Source of the DNA: Orychophragmus violaceus
Taxonomy: Eukaryota > Streptophyta > Magnoliopsida > Brassicales > Brassicaceae
Length of the DNA stretch: 64,000 nt
Reading direction: 5' to 3'
Assembly (NCBI GenBank): GCA_030180135.1
Contig: CM058233.1
Span: 58,176,500-58,240,499 of the forward strand
The notes under the pieces were generated by a model. It saw only the letters and a program-made list of their open reading frames with translations. It was not told the DNA's origin and searched no databases. Both the position numbers and the translations under genes were made by a program. Positions 12,101 through 23,619 of this stretch are shown piece after piece. Every line of letters starts with the position of its first letter. The first letter of the stretch is position 1.

Positions 12101-13134
12101 AATGCGTGTATAAGAAAACTAGTGGGAGCAAAATCGTTTTTCTTATTCTGTATGTTGATGACATACTGCTTCTCGGAAACGACGTTCCAATGCTAAAGTC
12201 TGTAAAGGACTGGCTTGGAAGTTGTTTTTCCATGAAAGACATGGGTGAAGCCGCATACGTTCTTGGAATTAGGATCTATCGGGATAGACCTAAGAGGCTG
12301 ATAGGCTTGTGTCAAGACTCATACATTGACAAAGTCCTACAAAGATTCAGCATGAAAGATTCCAAGAAGGGCTTCACGCCAATGGTACATGGCACAACGC
12401 TAAGCAAGAAGCAGAGCCCTACGACGGCTGCTGAGCTCGAGCGTATGAAGAACATTCCCTATGCATCTGCAATAGGATCTGTTATGTATGCCATGATCTG
12501 TACTCGTCCTGATGTTGCTTATGCATTGAGCATGACGAGTAGATACCAGTCAAATCCAGGTGAAAACCATTGGATTGCCGTAAAGAATATCTTGAAGTAT
12601 CTAAGACATACTAAGGATAAGTTCTTAGTGTACGGTGGAAGTGATGTGCTTAAAGTCAGTGGATTCACGGACGCAAGTTTCCAGACAGACACAGATGATT
12701 TCCGGTCACAGTCCGGTTATGTCTTTTGTCTGAATAGCGGTGCAGTAAGTTGGAGAAGCTCCAAGCAGGACACCGTTGCTGATTCCACTACAGAAGCTGA
12801 ATATATCGCCGCCTCAGAAGCAGCGAAGGAAGCTGTTTGGATACGAAAGTTCATTATGGAACTAGGTGTGATACCAGATGCGGCTGAGCCTCTGGCACTG
12901 TTTTGTGACAACAATGGTGCTATAGCTCAGGCAAAGGAACCAAGATCACACCAGAAATCCAAACATGTTCAAAGAAGATATCACTTGATACGTGACATCA
13001 TTAATAGAAAGGAAGTCAAGATCAGCCGAGTTCCGACAGATGATAATGTCGCTGATCCGTTGACAAAGCCACTCCCAAGGCCTAAGCTCGAGTTACTGAC
13101 TGAAGCTGTAGGCATTAGAAACATTGAAATGTAA
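9157..13134 (+). pseudogene. gag-pol: Copia gag-pol polyprotein with a premature stop at codon 11
   Basis: The ATG at 9157 opens the frame, but codon 11 (9187-9189) is TAG; after it the frame runs open to the TAA at 13132-13134 (1,325 codons in all). Going by the rest of the gag N-terminus (VLEKEKLTGTNFLTWSRNLR), codon 11 lies inside gag, so the stop is a nonsense mutation. Approximate domains counted from 9157: gag to residue 250; zinc knuckle CRFCKELGHWRRDC near 256; protease DTGCGAH near 310; GAG-pre-integrase WHCRLGH near 445; integrase from HTDVCGPM near 504; RT with YKARLVAKGF and YVDDILLLGND near 999; RNase H with DSTTEAEYIAASEA. The order PR-INT-RT-RH is Copia. I do not assign a sub-lineage firmly. 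Expression would need readthrough or internal initiation. With identical LTRs, the copy could have been mobilised in trans. Confidence 0.93.
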
Positions 13135-13988
13135 TCTAAATTTGAGTGGGAGTTTTGTGAGCTTTATTTTAGTTATTTGATATGTTCTTGTAAAACATTA
13201 TTTATGTTTTAATGAAATTATTATTTCAAGATTATTTTAACTGTGATGAAATAATCGTTCCAAAATGATATGAACCATTTTATAGGTCATCGAAGTAAAT
13301 GATTTGATCTTGAGTCATCGAAGTCATTTAGCTTGATCATGAGATCCTATATTTGATAAATGTTTTATATCATCCTGTCCCTAGTCGAAGGTTGTTGAAA
13401 TTGGAACACCAACAACCGTGTAAGACTGGATTGGTACGTGACTTATGACAAAGTCTCAGTGTGTCATAGATGCTCGGCATCAAAGTCAGTACATAGGTGT
13501 ATGTTGGGAACATACGACCGGACAAGACCCGCTAATAAGAACTCTTCAGGATATTTATATCTGTGTCATAAGAGATTCTTACTACGACTATAGAGTATAG
13601 TCCTTAGACCTGAGTTCGCATGCATGTGACTGCATATGGACTGATGCACTTTGATCATTGTCTAACGCTATCGTTCCGCGATATCTATAAGGACCTTGTT
13701 TGGGTACATCATGAAATGAGTAGTTTACAGTGATGGAACAAGATGGGATTTGTCCCTCCAATATAAATGGAGTGAATATCTCTAGGCCAATCGGAGATTT
13801 GAATACTGGAAAACGCATGGCCATGCTCAAACGGACTTTCCCGAGTCGTTTGGATTGTCAGTATCAAATCAGAGTCCGATGAACAAAATTAGGCTTTATA
13901 AGGATGACACTAATCTTGCCTTATGACTAATCGAGATATTGAGACGAAAGGGATTATGAATACAGAGATTCCAGTTCAAGTGGGAGAT
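13135..13988 (+). other. Copia 3' non-coding region and polypurine tract
   Basis: About 850 bp between the pol stop and the right LTR, with no supported gene; the 80-codon minus frame at 13588-13830 is a chance frame. AAGTGGGAGA immediately before the LTR serves as the plus-strand priming purine tract. Confidence 0.75.
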
Positions 13989-14620
13989 TGTTGGAATTGT
14001 GTCCAGCAATCTCTGTACTGTCTCTATAACGTAAGAGTATGTCAGTGATCAGACATAAGTCATACAATACTGGGGGTCATGATGGCTTGCTAGAGTCCGC
14101 TCATGATCTATAAGTCTTGGACTTATTGCCTTTATTGTATGATCCCATATGGGTCACACGCTTAAGCTAGCAGGAAATAATGTTGGAACGGCATAGCAGA
14201 AGTACGACAAAAGTGCTAGGCATTTGTCGTACTAAGAGAGAGAATGAATAATGGGTCTGATTAAATGGAATTTAATCAGATTGGGCCCAAAAGCCCAAAA
14301 GGGAAAGAGAAGGCTTTTAATGACTAAAAAGCCAAAGTCTCTTCCTCTCTAACCCAACCCTAGCCGCGATTCTCCTCCTCTCTCTGCGCCTCTCTTCCTT
14401 GTGGTCTAGCAGCCAATTTCCGGTGATTGCGTGTGTGAGCCTTTGGAGGATCCATCTCTCGGTGTATCTCCCTGATCATTGACCTGTTCATCAATTCCGC
14501 TGCAAACAAACAGGTAAAAGGTGAGATCATATGTTTCTAAATAAGAACACCTAGATCTAATGCATGTTTAGGTTGATATCAATACGAGAATTGAATCAGG
14601 ATCAACCGAAACTTCCAACA
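13989..14620 (+). repeat. Copia 3' LTR
   Basis: 632 bp, same length and apparently the same sequence as 6842-7473. Followed by the right TSD TAAAT (14621-14625) and then resumed Gypsy pol. Confidence 0.97.
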
Positions 14621-17609
14621 TAAATATCCGGACTGGTTGGCAAATCCCGTCGTAGTAAAAAAGAAGAACGGAAAATGGAGAGTATGCGTAGATTTCACCG
14701 ACCTCAACAAGGCGTGCCCAAAGGATAGCTTCCCGCTTCCGCACATTGATCGACTCGTAGAAGCGACCACCGGCCACGAGCTACTATCATTCATGGACGC
14801 CTTCGCCGGGTACAATCAGATTATGATGCACCCAGACGACCGAGAAAAGACTTCCTTCATCACTGACCGAGGGACATATTGTTACAAGGTGATGCCCTTC
14901 GGGCTCAAGAATGCAGGAGCAACTTACCAGCGCCTCGTAAACCGAATGTTCGCCGACCAGCTCGGCAACACAATGGAAGTTTATATTGACGATATGCTCG
15001 TCAAATCCGCTCTAGCCGACGACCACATCAGTCACCTCGCAACATGTTTCGCGAGCCTGAACAAGTACGGAATGAAGTTGAATCCAGCAAAATGTACTTT
15101 TGCAGTCACATCGGGAGAATTCCTTGGTTACATCGTCACAAAGAGAGGCATCGAAGCAAATCCGAAGAAAATAACGGCGATCACCGAGCTCCCATCCCCA
15201 AGGAACACCAGAGAAGTCCAACGACTAACCGGACGTGTCGCAGCCCTGAATAGATTCATCTCCCGATCAACGGACAAGTGTCTCCCTTTCTACAATCTTC
15301 TTCGTGGCAACAAGAAATTCGAGTGGGACGCTAAGTGCGAGGACGCGTTTCAACAGCTAAAGACCTACCTCTCCACCCCACCAATTCTGGCCAAACCCGA
15401 GGAGGGAGAGACGTTGTACTTGTACATCTCCGTGTCAACATCGGCAGTCAGCAGTGTGCTCGTCCGCGACGACCGAGGCGACCAACGACCAATCTTCTAC
15501 ACCAGCAAGATATTTGACGACGCAGAAACACGCTACAACACACTTGAGAAACTCGCATTGGCAGTCGTCGTCTCAGCCCGGAAGCTCCGCCCCTATTTTC
15601 AGTCGCATTCAGTGGTCGTCCTAACAAATCAACTGATCCGAACAATATTGCACAGCCCGAGCCAATCAGGAAGGATCGCTAAGTGGGCAGTTGAGCTCAG
15701 CGAATACGATATTGAGTACAAGCCTAGGACCAGCGCCAAATCCCAGGTCCTCGCAGACTTCATCATCGAACTACCACCCGAGCTCACCATAGCCGAAGGA
15801 CAAGAGCCAAAGGAGAAATGGACTCTGTTCGTAGACGGTTCATCATCAAGAAACGGTTCAGGAGTTCGAGTCAAACTAACCTCCCCGACCGGCGAACTGA
15901 TCGAGCAATCCTTCCGTCTAGGATTTCCGGCCTCTAACAACGAAGCCGAATACGAAGCACTGCTCGCAGGATTGCGACTAGCCGAGGTAGTAGGGGCGAG
16001 GCAAGTAGACGCGTTCGCCGACTCTCAGCTCGTTGTGAACCAATTTAACGGGGAATATGAAGCAAAGAACGAGCGAATGGACGCATACTTAAAGCTCGTC
16101 CAAGAAATCACCGCGCGAATCGGCTCAGTCACGCTAACAAAGATTCCCCGAAGCGACAACTCCTCTGCCGACGCACTGGCCGCCCTAGCATCGACTTCAG
16201 ACCCCGACCTTCGTCGAATCATTCCAGTCGAATGCATAGCCCGACCAAGCATTGCGTCAAATGAAGACGTACTTCTCATTACCGAGGAAGAAGGAGGATT
16301 GGACGATGCTCACAAAAGAAACAAGGAGGTAATTAAGGATACCGATCCCGAGCATACTATTACCACCGACTGGAGAGATGAAATCAAAGACTATATATTA
16401 ACGGGGAAGGTCCCCGAGGATCGTTGGGCAGCTCGCCGTTTAAAAGCTCGCTGCGCTCAGTACGTAATGATGAAGGACGAACTATTTCGTTGGAGCACGT
16501 CCAAGGCACTCTTACGATGCATAAACGGGCAGGAGATCAAATGGGTCACCGAGCAAACTCACGAAGGAGCAGGCGGAAATCACACAAGCGGCCGAGCATT
16601 GGCCACAAAGATAAAGCGACACGGTCACTTCTGGCCAACCATGATCGCTGACTGTGAGAGCTATGTTGCCCGATGCGAGAAATGTCAGAGGCACGCCCCA
16701 AGCATACACCAGCCACCCGAGCTTCTCACCACTGCGGCCACACCCTACCCATTCATGAGATGGGCCATGGACATCGTCGGGCCCCTGCCAACCTCGCATC
16801 AAAAGAAATTCATCCTGATAATGACCGATTATTTCACCAAATGGGTTGAAGCCGAATCCTACTCGGAAATCAAAAACCTCGACGTTCAGAAGTTCGTCTG
16901 GAAATACATAATATGTCGCCACGGTGTCCCGTACGAGATTGTAACCGATAACGGGTCCCAATTCATCTCCAATTTGTTCGAAGGTTTCTGTGCAAGATGG
17001 AAGATCCGTCTAAGCAAGTCCACCCCGAGATACCCGCAAGGGAACGGGCAGGCCGAGGCAACAAACAAGACAATCATTGACGGACTGAAGAAACGGATGG
17101 AGAGCAAGAAAGGCCTCTGGGCCGACGAGCTCGACGGCGTCCTCTGGTCTCATCGAACCACACCAAGGACATCGACCGGTCAAACCCCTTTCTCACTTTC
17201 TCACGGAATGGAGGCAATGTCTCCGGCCGAGGTGTGCGTCCCGACAATACGCTTGAGTGTTGCGCCCGAGCACGAGGAGCTTAACAACAACATGATTATT
17301 GATTGCCTCGACCACGCAGAAGAATTACGAGATCGAGCACTCCTACGCCTCCAAAACTACCAGCAACAGATCACCCGACACTACAACAAGAAGGTTAAGG
17401 GTCGACGTTTTGTAGAAGGCGACCTCGTCCTCAGGAAAGTGTTCGAAAACACGCGAGAACACCGAGCAGGGAAGCTCGGCGCAAATTGGGAAGGTCCATA
17501 CATCGTCTCGAAGGTAGTCAAACCCGGCGTCTATGAGCTCGTAACGATGAAGGGAGAAGCCATTCCACGATCCTGGAACGCAAATAAGCTCAAGAGGTAC
17601 TACTACTAA
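14621..17609 (+). pseudogene. pol: Gypsy (Tat) pol fragment, right part: RT, RNase H, second RNase H, integrase
   Basis: Continues the pol reading broken at 6841. It is open to the TAA ending at 17609, with no stop or frameshift. Motifs: YPDWLANPVVVKKKNGKWR, MPFGLKNAGATYQRL, YIDDMLVKS (RT); first RNase H; an additional RNase H starting WTLFVDGSSSRNGSG, the archaeal-type extra domain that marks the Tat branch; integrase zinc finger CEKCQRH and core MDIVGPLPTS, TDNGSQF, STPRYPQGNGQAE. It lacks gag and protease and is separated from its upstream half by the Copia, so it cannot make a complete polyprotein. It differs from the complete copy at a few residues (for example ILHSPSQ against ILHSSSQ, GVRVK against GVGVK, HKRNK against HKSNK). 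Confidence 0.94.
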
Positions 17610-17651
17610 AGCCGAGCATACCTCGCTCACAGAAAAACCGAGCATCGTGCA

Positions 17652-17683
<32 letters not shown>

Positions 17684-17718
17684 CATCTCTCGCTCACAGA
17701 AAAGCCGAGCATCGCGCT

Positions 17719-17758
<40 letters not shown>

Positions 17759-18420
17759 GAGCATCCCTCGCTCACAACAAACCGAGCTCGCTATACACGA
17801 GCTCGAGTAATATGTAAAGTGAACTACGATCGGCTTGATCCCCTTTCGGGGTACGTAGGCAACCTCTCACGAGGCTCAGCTATATCAATAATAAAAATTT
17901 ATTAAGTTAAAAATTTTCGTTTCAACCAAACCGAACAGATCGACATCCTGGCCAGATGTTCGACACACTTTTAAGCCGGGCCAAGTTCCCGCACAAGGCT
18001 GATCGACAGCAAATAAGCCGAGCATAGCTCTCGCACACTGTCCCGACCAGACCTTAGGGGTAAGCCGAGCACTTACTCGCACCCGACCCGTGGTACAACG
18101 AGCATAGTCTCAAAACCCACAACTAAGTAAAAGCCGGGCCCAGTTCCCGCACAAGGACGACTGACAAAAAAAATAAGCCGAACACAGTTTCGCACAGCTG
18201 TCCCGGTCGGTCCTACGGGATAAGCCGAGCACCTCGCTCGCTCCTCGCCAAAATCAGTTATCTAACACGGACCGAGCATTTCTTTCTTTCATCTATTCCG
18301 ACTCAAAACGTAAATAAAAGAGCGGGAACAAGAAGGAAAACAAGTTCATTAAAACGCACAAAGGCGAGAATCCGATTACAACGATATACTACAAAAGAAA
18401 AAAGAGAGAAACAACAAAAT
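17610..18420 (+). repeat. Gypsy post-pol spacer: GCCGAGCA repeats, poly(A) tracts and two short hairpins (copy 1)
   Basis: Non-coding spacer with about ten copies of CCGAGCA/CCGAACA-type words, often followed by TCGCTC. Two long A runs lie near 17652-17682 and 17720-17757. A compact double hairpin follows: CCCC-TTTC-GGGG at 17840-17851 and CCTC-TCAC-GAGG at 17863-17874, separated by TACGTAGGCAA. Copy 2 (28286-29070) preserves everything except the A-run lengths. Confidence 0.8.
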
Positions 18421-21400
18421 TTAAGGAGCCTCGGGAGCCCGATCCTCATTCTCGACCGAAGCTTGCTGGTCCGCGGCAGACACCGAAGAGTCCCCGGCGG
18501 CCCGACCCGGACTACCCGGAGGAGTCATAACATAATCCTCATCCTTCAGGTCGGTAAATTCAATCGAGACGAGGGCCTCCTTGAAACGAGCAGCATCAGA
18601 ATGAGCCTTAGCTATCCTTTCAGGAGAAATAGCAAAACCCTCTTTGACCAGCGTCTCCAGCATAGACGCAACGACAGCGGCCTGATTCATCAAAATTTGG
18701 GTCCTCCGCCCGAGCTCTTTCTCCTCATTGGCCTTCTTGATCTTAGAAAGCCGAGCCTGCGCTTTCTCCGAGACTCGCTCCCGCTCTTTCAGGACCTCAA
18801 GGGTACGAGAAGACTTCAGCCGAACACGCTCGGATTTAAGCTTACCCTGCAGCTCGGAGACCCGAACTGACAACTCATCAGCCTCGGCCCGAGCGTTTGA
18901 GCAGTCAGCCAAACACTGAACGTTCTCAGTATTTAGCCGGTTGTTCTCGGTCGAAAGCCCAGCGACTCTCTCTTCCAAAGCAGACACCTTCTTCTGCTCA
19001 TCTTCAAGGGTCGATCGAAGCGCCACCGCGTGCAGCGACACTTCACGATACCCCTCTAGCTCGGCAATAACCTTACCGGCCTTGGTAAGGTCCCGTTTCA
19101 ACCCACTGATCGCCCTTTCAAGATCGACCTCCCTCTGTTCGTACGCATCGAACAGAAGGTTATAGTTAGCAAGCCCCTGAAACGAAAGACAGATTAGGAA
19201 GACGACGATCAACAAGATAAAAATCATAGGGAAAAGTAAATCTCACCCGAGCCATATCTTTGGCCGCCGCTTTCTTCCGATCAGGGAAGCGCGTATGCTC
19301 AACCGGAGGCAATGGACGCGGAGGACTTTCCCGAAACATCCGGAACAAGTCCGCGCAAGCCCCACCATCACGGACCATCGGCATCTCACCTTCATACCGA
19401 ACGGAGAAGCCATAGTCCGTAAACGCCCCCTCGCCCGGTCCACCCAAGAAAGTGAGTCCGGCGATCTCGTCCAGATCTGGAATAGACTGGCGATCCTCCC
19501 GAAGATCAGCATCCCCATCTTCTTCCCGACCTTCAACCTCAGCATGGCCAGCGCCCGGGTCATCGGTCGAACGCTCCAGAAGGGCCGCATCATCAACATT
19601 TGGACCCTCGACGTCTCCGACCTGGGTACCCGTAGCACCCGGAAGAACCACCAGAGCCGATCGCTCGGAAGGCTCGAGCGCTTGACCCGCAGGATCAACG
19701 GCCCTCTTTTTCTTCTTCCTGATTAAGGAGAAGACGTCAACGTTCTCTTCGGTCTCTCGACCATCTTCGGGGACAAGGGGAGTTCCCGGTTCAGCTGCGG
19801 CCGCATCCTCGGTCCGCGACCTTTTCTTCTTCTTCCTTTTCTTCTTCTGAGCCTCGACTGCCTCAACCGCCTCGCACACCTGACGAAACAAATCTCGGTG
19901 AAATTCGTTCACGAAAATCATTCCACGGGGTACCTCCCCAACCCAAGGCGAGAATGGTCGGTTCGGATCCAGAGAGACAGGATTTACCTGTGGTTCAGAA
20001 GGGTTAGTCTGTTCCACAACCAGGTTTCCTTGCGGAGTAGCAAGATTCTCCTCGACATAATTTACAACCTCAAGATCCATTCGGCCCATCTCTTTCTTCC
20101 GGCTCTTCTTCGGGACAATTGCAACGAGGGGTCTGTTGTTATACTCGGCTAGGGACTCAACCGAGCGAAGATGACAACCTGCAAAGTATATATGTACATA
20201 TTAAAGGAGCCCGAGCAAAAAAAAAAAAAGAAGAGGAGAAGGGAGGAAGAGAAGAAAAAGCAACAAGGAATACCTTCGTCTAAACACTCTATAGCTCGCT
20301 TGACCTGACCGGCGTGAACGTCCGGCCACCTTTGAATACTCCGAGCAACAAGCCTATGAAGTTTTGTTAAAAAACTGTCCGGTGCTGGGAGGTCAAAAGA
20401 ATGACGATCTGCAAAAAAATATATAACGAGGATAAGTTAGTTTATTTAGAGGAACGAGCAAAGCAAAGCGTTTACCATGAAGATGATTCCAAAGAACTCT
20501 GTATGGCCTTTCCGGGTCAGGAACCGAGGCCGAATTAACCCGAACATAGAAGTAGCGGTCCTGCCAATCGTCGACTTTCGACGGCTTCCCGATGACAACT
20601 TTCTCCCCGTAACGGGTCCTCATACAAACATACCGGGTCCCGACGGTCGTGGGGTTCGTCGAAATTGTTGTAATCTCCTCGAAGAACCGAAGAGTCATCT
20701 CCACTCCACACTCGGAGGCCAGAATCATAGAGCCGACCATGTTCTGTACAGCAGCCGGACACAGCTGGGACATGGCGATCCTCCTTTCTTCACAATACGC
20801 CACGAGCAGCCTCGGCAAAGGAAACCTTAGATGGATATCCTTGAACCAAAAATCGTACAAGCATATCCATCCTTCCGGACAATTCCAAGGCCTCTCGTGT
20901 GGCTCGGGTAGGCGAAGCTCAAGCCGATCAACGCCCCCAGGATCGCAGTTATCCCTCAACCAATCCAAATCTTCATCCGAGCATTTCGTCGGAAGAACAG
21001 GACGAGGTGGACGCGTCTTCCTTTCCGAGCCCTCCACGCCCGTTCTTTTGGTGTTCTTCCGAGCCTTTTTGGACCTGCTCGGATCCGAGACCATCCTATC
21101 ACACCGCGCCTGATCCACTAGGGCCACGGCCTCTGCCTTCACCGGAGCAGAACCCAAGGGTTGAACCAACGCAGGTAGCCAAGGCCGAATACCGTCGTCC
21201 TCCGAGTCTATCAGGTACGGAACCCGAAAACTCTGAATGCTACCCGAAACCGACTGAACCCGAGCACAAGTATCTTCAGAACCCCGAGCTATAACTTCCG
21301 TCCGCGCCGAGCCCGACAAAGAGTCCCGTCGAGCGGTAGACGAGCTGGACTGAGCAGAATTACCCTCGGATAGCCTTACCGAATAAAGATCCCGATCCGA

Positions 21401-21430
21401 GGACGATTCTGAATGGGAGTCGATTCTCAT
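18421..21430 (-). CDS. Antisense spliced gene of the Tat element (copy 1), putative 'gypsy-type transposon' domain plus coiled coil
   Basis: Four exons on the minus strand: 21430-20476, 20408-20274, 20178-19247, 19176-18421. Each intron is GT-AG with a T-rich acceptor; the total is 2,778 nt, 925 aa plus stop, in one frame. Exon 1 (about 318 aa): a Ser/Arg/Asp-rich N-terminus, then a conserved-looking block (CSDEDLDWLR, GWICLYDFWF, LRFPLPRLLVAYCEER, LCPAAVQNMVG) that resembles, by recall, the plant 'putative gypsy type transposon' family (Transposase_28). Exon 3: acidic and KKKRKKKKR basic patches, like a nuclear localisation signal. Exon 4: heptad-like coiled coil (AISGLKRDLTKAGKVIAELEG and beyond). 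Function unknown. A minus-strand TATA box lies about 120 bp upstream (21551-21558). Extra antisense ORFs are known in Tat elements such as Grande; the exon model here is my inference. Confidence 0.78.
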
Positions 21431-21821
21431 GATTTACAAAACAAATACAACAACAAAGCTAGAGAGAGAAAGTGAACGAAATTTTAGAGAGAAGGGAGAG
21501 CGAAATACCTGCAGGAGGAGAGAAATGAAATGAGAAGAAGCAACGCGATGTATATATAAGCAAGGTGGGAAGATTCCAAGACAAGCGCAATGATGACCCC
21601 TACACAACTCTTCGGCTTCCGGCGGTTATAGGTATCATCATTACACCAACACGGCTCTTCAGTATCTCGCCGTTTCCCAAGAAACCCTTGAACTCCCCAA
21701 GAAGAAAACAACAAAGCCAGCCGACCAGACCTATACCGAATAAATACCGGCCCAACTAAGACATCTTCAAATCCGCCGACTCCAAATATCATGAAGATCG
21801 ACGAACTGGGGGGGGGCTTAC
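21431..21821 (-). promoter_or_regulatory. Promoter/5' UTR of the antisense gene and Gypsy polypurine tract (copy 1)
   Basis: Read on the minus strand, TATATATA (21551-21558) is followed by a CT-rich leader and the ATG at 21430. On the plus strand the tract ending in nine G (about 21808-21816), just before the LTR at 21822, is the likely polypurine tract. A minus-strand frame at 21484-21792 overlaps this promoter and is probably chance. Confidence 0.6.
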
Positions 21822-22474
21822 TGTTATAGATGGGTTTAGCACCCCACCCACTTAGAAGGCCCAGGATTTATTCTTGATATAAAGGCCGGCCCAATAGAGC
21901 AATAGAAGCCCAATCAAACGCGCTTACATCGAGCCCATCATCATCGGCTCGATTCGGCTCAGCTGAACGACGGCAAGTCAGCTCGGCTAAGCCGAACAGC
22001 AGCAAATCAGCTCGGCTACGCTAGCATCCAAAAGAATGTACGGTTCGGCCCACTTCGTCATCAAGTACGGCCCAACTCGCACGAACTCGACAAGCGGTCA
22101 ATGGCCTGTAGAAAGTACGACCGTATTTTACTATAAATAGGAGTCGTCACTGTACATTAATGTAACTTTTTTGGGATTTGTGCACTTCTTACTACTTTCT
22201 CTCTCTAGAGTCAATTTCCCGAATTATAAACCGAGCACGTCTTTCGGCCTGCTCGGGAATCTGAATACAAACTACGCTCGTCCCGAGCATATCACTCTCG
22301 ACAAAGAACCCCGAACATAATCTTCTCTTCTTTCACCCCGAGCACTACTTTACTCTTGCTTATCTCTGAATCTAGTCGGTTCTCTCTCAAGAACAACTTA
22401 GTTCCTTCGGACCGAGCACGTCAACTCTCTAGCAAGACGCGCATCCCGACCTCGTGACAACCTCGGTTATTACA
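21822..22474 (+). repeat. Gypsy LTR shared between the two tandem units
   Basis: 653 bp, TGTTATAG...TTATTACA. A TATA box (TATAAATA, 22132-22139) sits in a context fitting the U3/R border, followed by a CT-rich leader and four CCGAGCA words in the transcribed part. It serves as 3' LTR of the truncated unit and 5' LTR of the complete one. Confidence 0.96.
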
Positions 22475-22476
22475 AT

Positions 22477-22494
22477 TGGCGCCGTCTGTGGGGA
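22477..22494 (+). other. Gypsy primer-binding site
   Basis: TGGCGCCGTCTGTGGGGA begins two bases after the LTR end. TGGCGCC openings are usual for Tat/Athila-type elements; I do not assign the tRNA with certainty. Confidence 0.85.
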
Positions 22495-22530
22495 CTTTAA
22501 GTTTTTCTTCACTAACGGACAGATTCAGCG

Positions 22531-23619
22531 ATGACAGGAGCTCCATCGAACAAGGATTACGTCCACATCGAAGACATAACAAGCTCGGAAACAGCCTCCC
22601 TAGCAAGAGGGCAACCCCAGCACGTTTCTCAGGTTGCAGATCCAATCATTCAGCCGGCCGGCGCCGAGCAGCAACCTCTAAACACCGAACGACCACAACA
22701 AGCAGCGGAAACTCAGACAAACGAGCAGGACATGTCCACCTTGCTCAAAACTCTCATGACTAAAATAGCCGAACTCTCTCAGGGAAGTAACGCACGCTTC
22801 GATCAGCTCGCCACGGCACATGCGGTATGCCAGGGACAAATCAATGATCTGCGAATGACAAGTCAACAAGGATCCGTTCCTCGGACTCATCTTCACCGAG
22901 CGTTATTTGAAGAAACGCCACCTCCAAATCCGAGAAACCGGACGGTAACGCAGCAGCAGACCGAGGACGAACAACCCCCCAACACGGATGTCCCGGGCGG
23001 CTCAGCGCCCGACGCGCACAGAGACAACGAAATTGAAGACATAAAGCTAATGTTGAAAAATATGACGTCCAAAGTCAATCAAGCGATCAGCTCGGCCCCC
23101 GAAATTGACCGTGTACTGGAAGAAACTCAGAACACTCCGTTCACTCGGCGCCTCACGTATATCCAGTTTGAGCATCCTATCTCTGCGGTCAAAATCAAGA
23201 TGACGACCTACGACGGTAAATCCGACCCAAGGCAGTTTCTGACGGCATTCCGCATTGCAATGGGGAGGACAAAGTTCAGTATCGGGGAACGAGACGCAGG
23301 TTTCTGCCAACTGTTCGTCGAGCATTTGACCGGCTCGGCCCTGGATTGGTTCTCCCGCTTGGAACCGAACTCGATCGACGGATACAGCGACTTAACGCAC
23401 GCCTTTCTCAAACATTACTCGATGTATATTCAGGAGGAGGTATCAAACGCCGACCTATGGGCTATCTCCCAAGGACCGAGGGAAAGCCTCCGATCGTACG
23501 TCACCCGCTTCAAAAACGTTTTGGCCAAAATCACGATCACCGACAGCGAAGGTCTACCCGCACTCCGAAACGGCCTCTGGTACGAATACCAGCTTCCGAG
23601 AAGAACTGAAGAAAAATAG
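22531..23619 (+). pseudogene. gag: Gypsy gag, N-terminal part, ended early by a frameshift
   Basis: Starts at the ATG at 22531, 56 bp after the LTR. Residues about 215-330 resemble the retrotransposon gag capsid domain (GKSDPRQFLTAFRIAMG, LTGSALDWFSRL, LTHAFLKHYSM). The frame ends at TAG 23617-23619 with the non-gag tail QLPRRTEEK. The alternative frame starting at about 23591 gives a sensible continuation (SFREELKKN, LEDALHRASIFVELEEEKET), so an extra base near 23586 is the likely cause. Capsid-like assembly protein of the element. Confidence 0.88.

Larger units (their letters stand above)
6842..14620 (+). mobile_element. Complete Ty1/Copia LTR retrotransposon nested in Gypsy pol
   Basis: 7,779 bp bounded by two 632-bp LTRs (6842-7473 and 13989-14620) that look identical by eye. 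LTRs begin TGTTGG and end CCAACA. It has a 5-bp TSD, a PBS at 7475, a purine tract before the right LTR, and a single gag-pol frame. The 1.68-kb leader and the roughly 850-bp 3' non-coding region are long for a Copia element. Identical LTRs imply very recent insertion, after the Gypsy tandem formed, since the other Gypsy copy lacks it. Confidence 0.97.
6531..21821 (+). mobile_element. 5'-truncated Ty3/Gypsy Tat-lineage element, interrupted by a nested Copia
   Basis: Position 6531 corresponds to 24991 in the complete Gypsy copy, so the 5' LTR, gag, protease and the first part of pol are absent. The sequence matches 24991-25301 up to 6841, is interrupted by the Copia element, resumes at 14621 (equivalent to 25297) and continues to the shared LTR at 21822. 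From 14621 to 21821 I count about ten substitutions and a 26-bp poly(A)-length difference against the complete copy, so the two units are very young. The left border has no LTR and no target duplication; it is a rearrangement junction. Confidence 0.93.

Noticed and set aside
15012..17107. Minus-strand and shifted frames of 60-150 codons across pol
   Set aside because: They are shadows of the pol frame in GC-rich DNA, and recur identically in the second Gypsy copy.
19243..19726. Open frames of 140-150 codons overlapping the antisense gene in other frames
   Set aside because: The spliced 925-codon model explains the region with conserved motifs; these frames have none and end arbitrarily.
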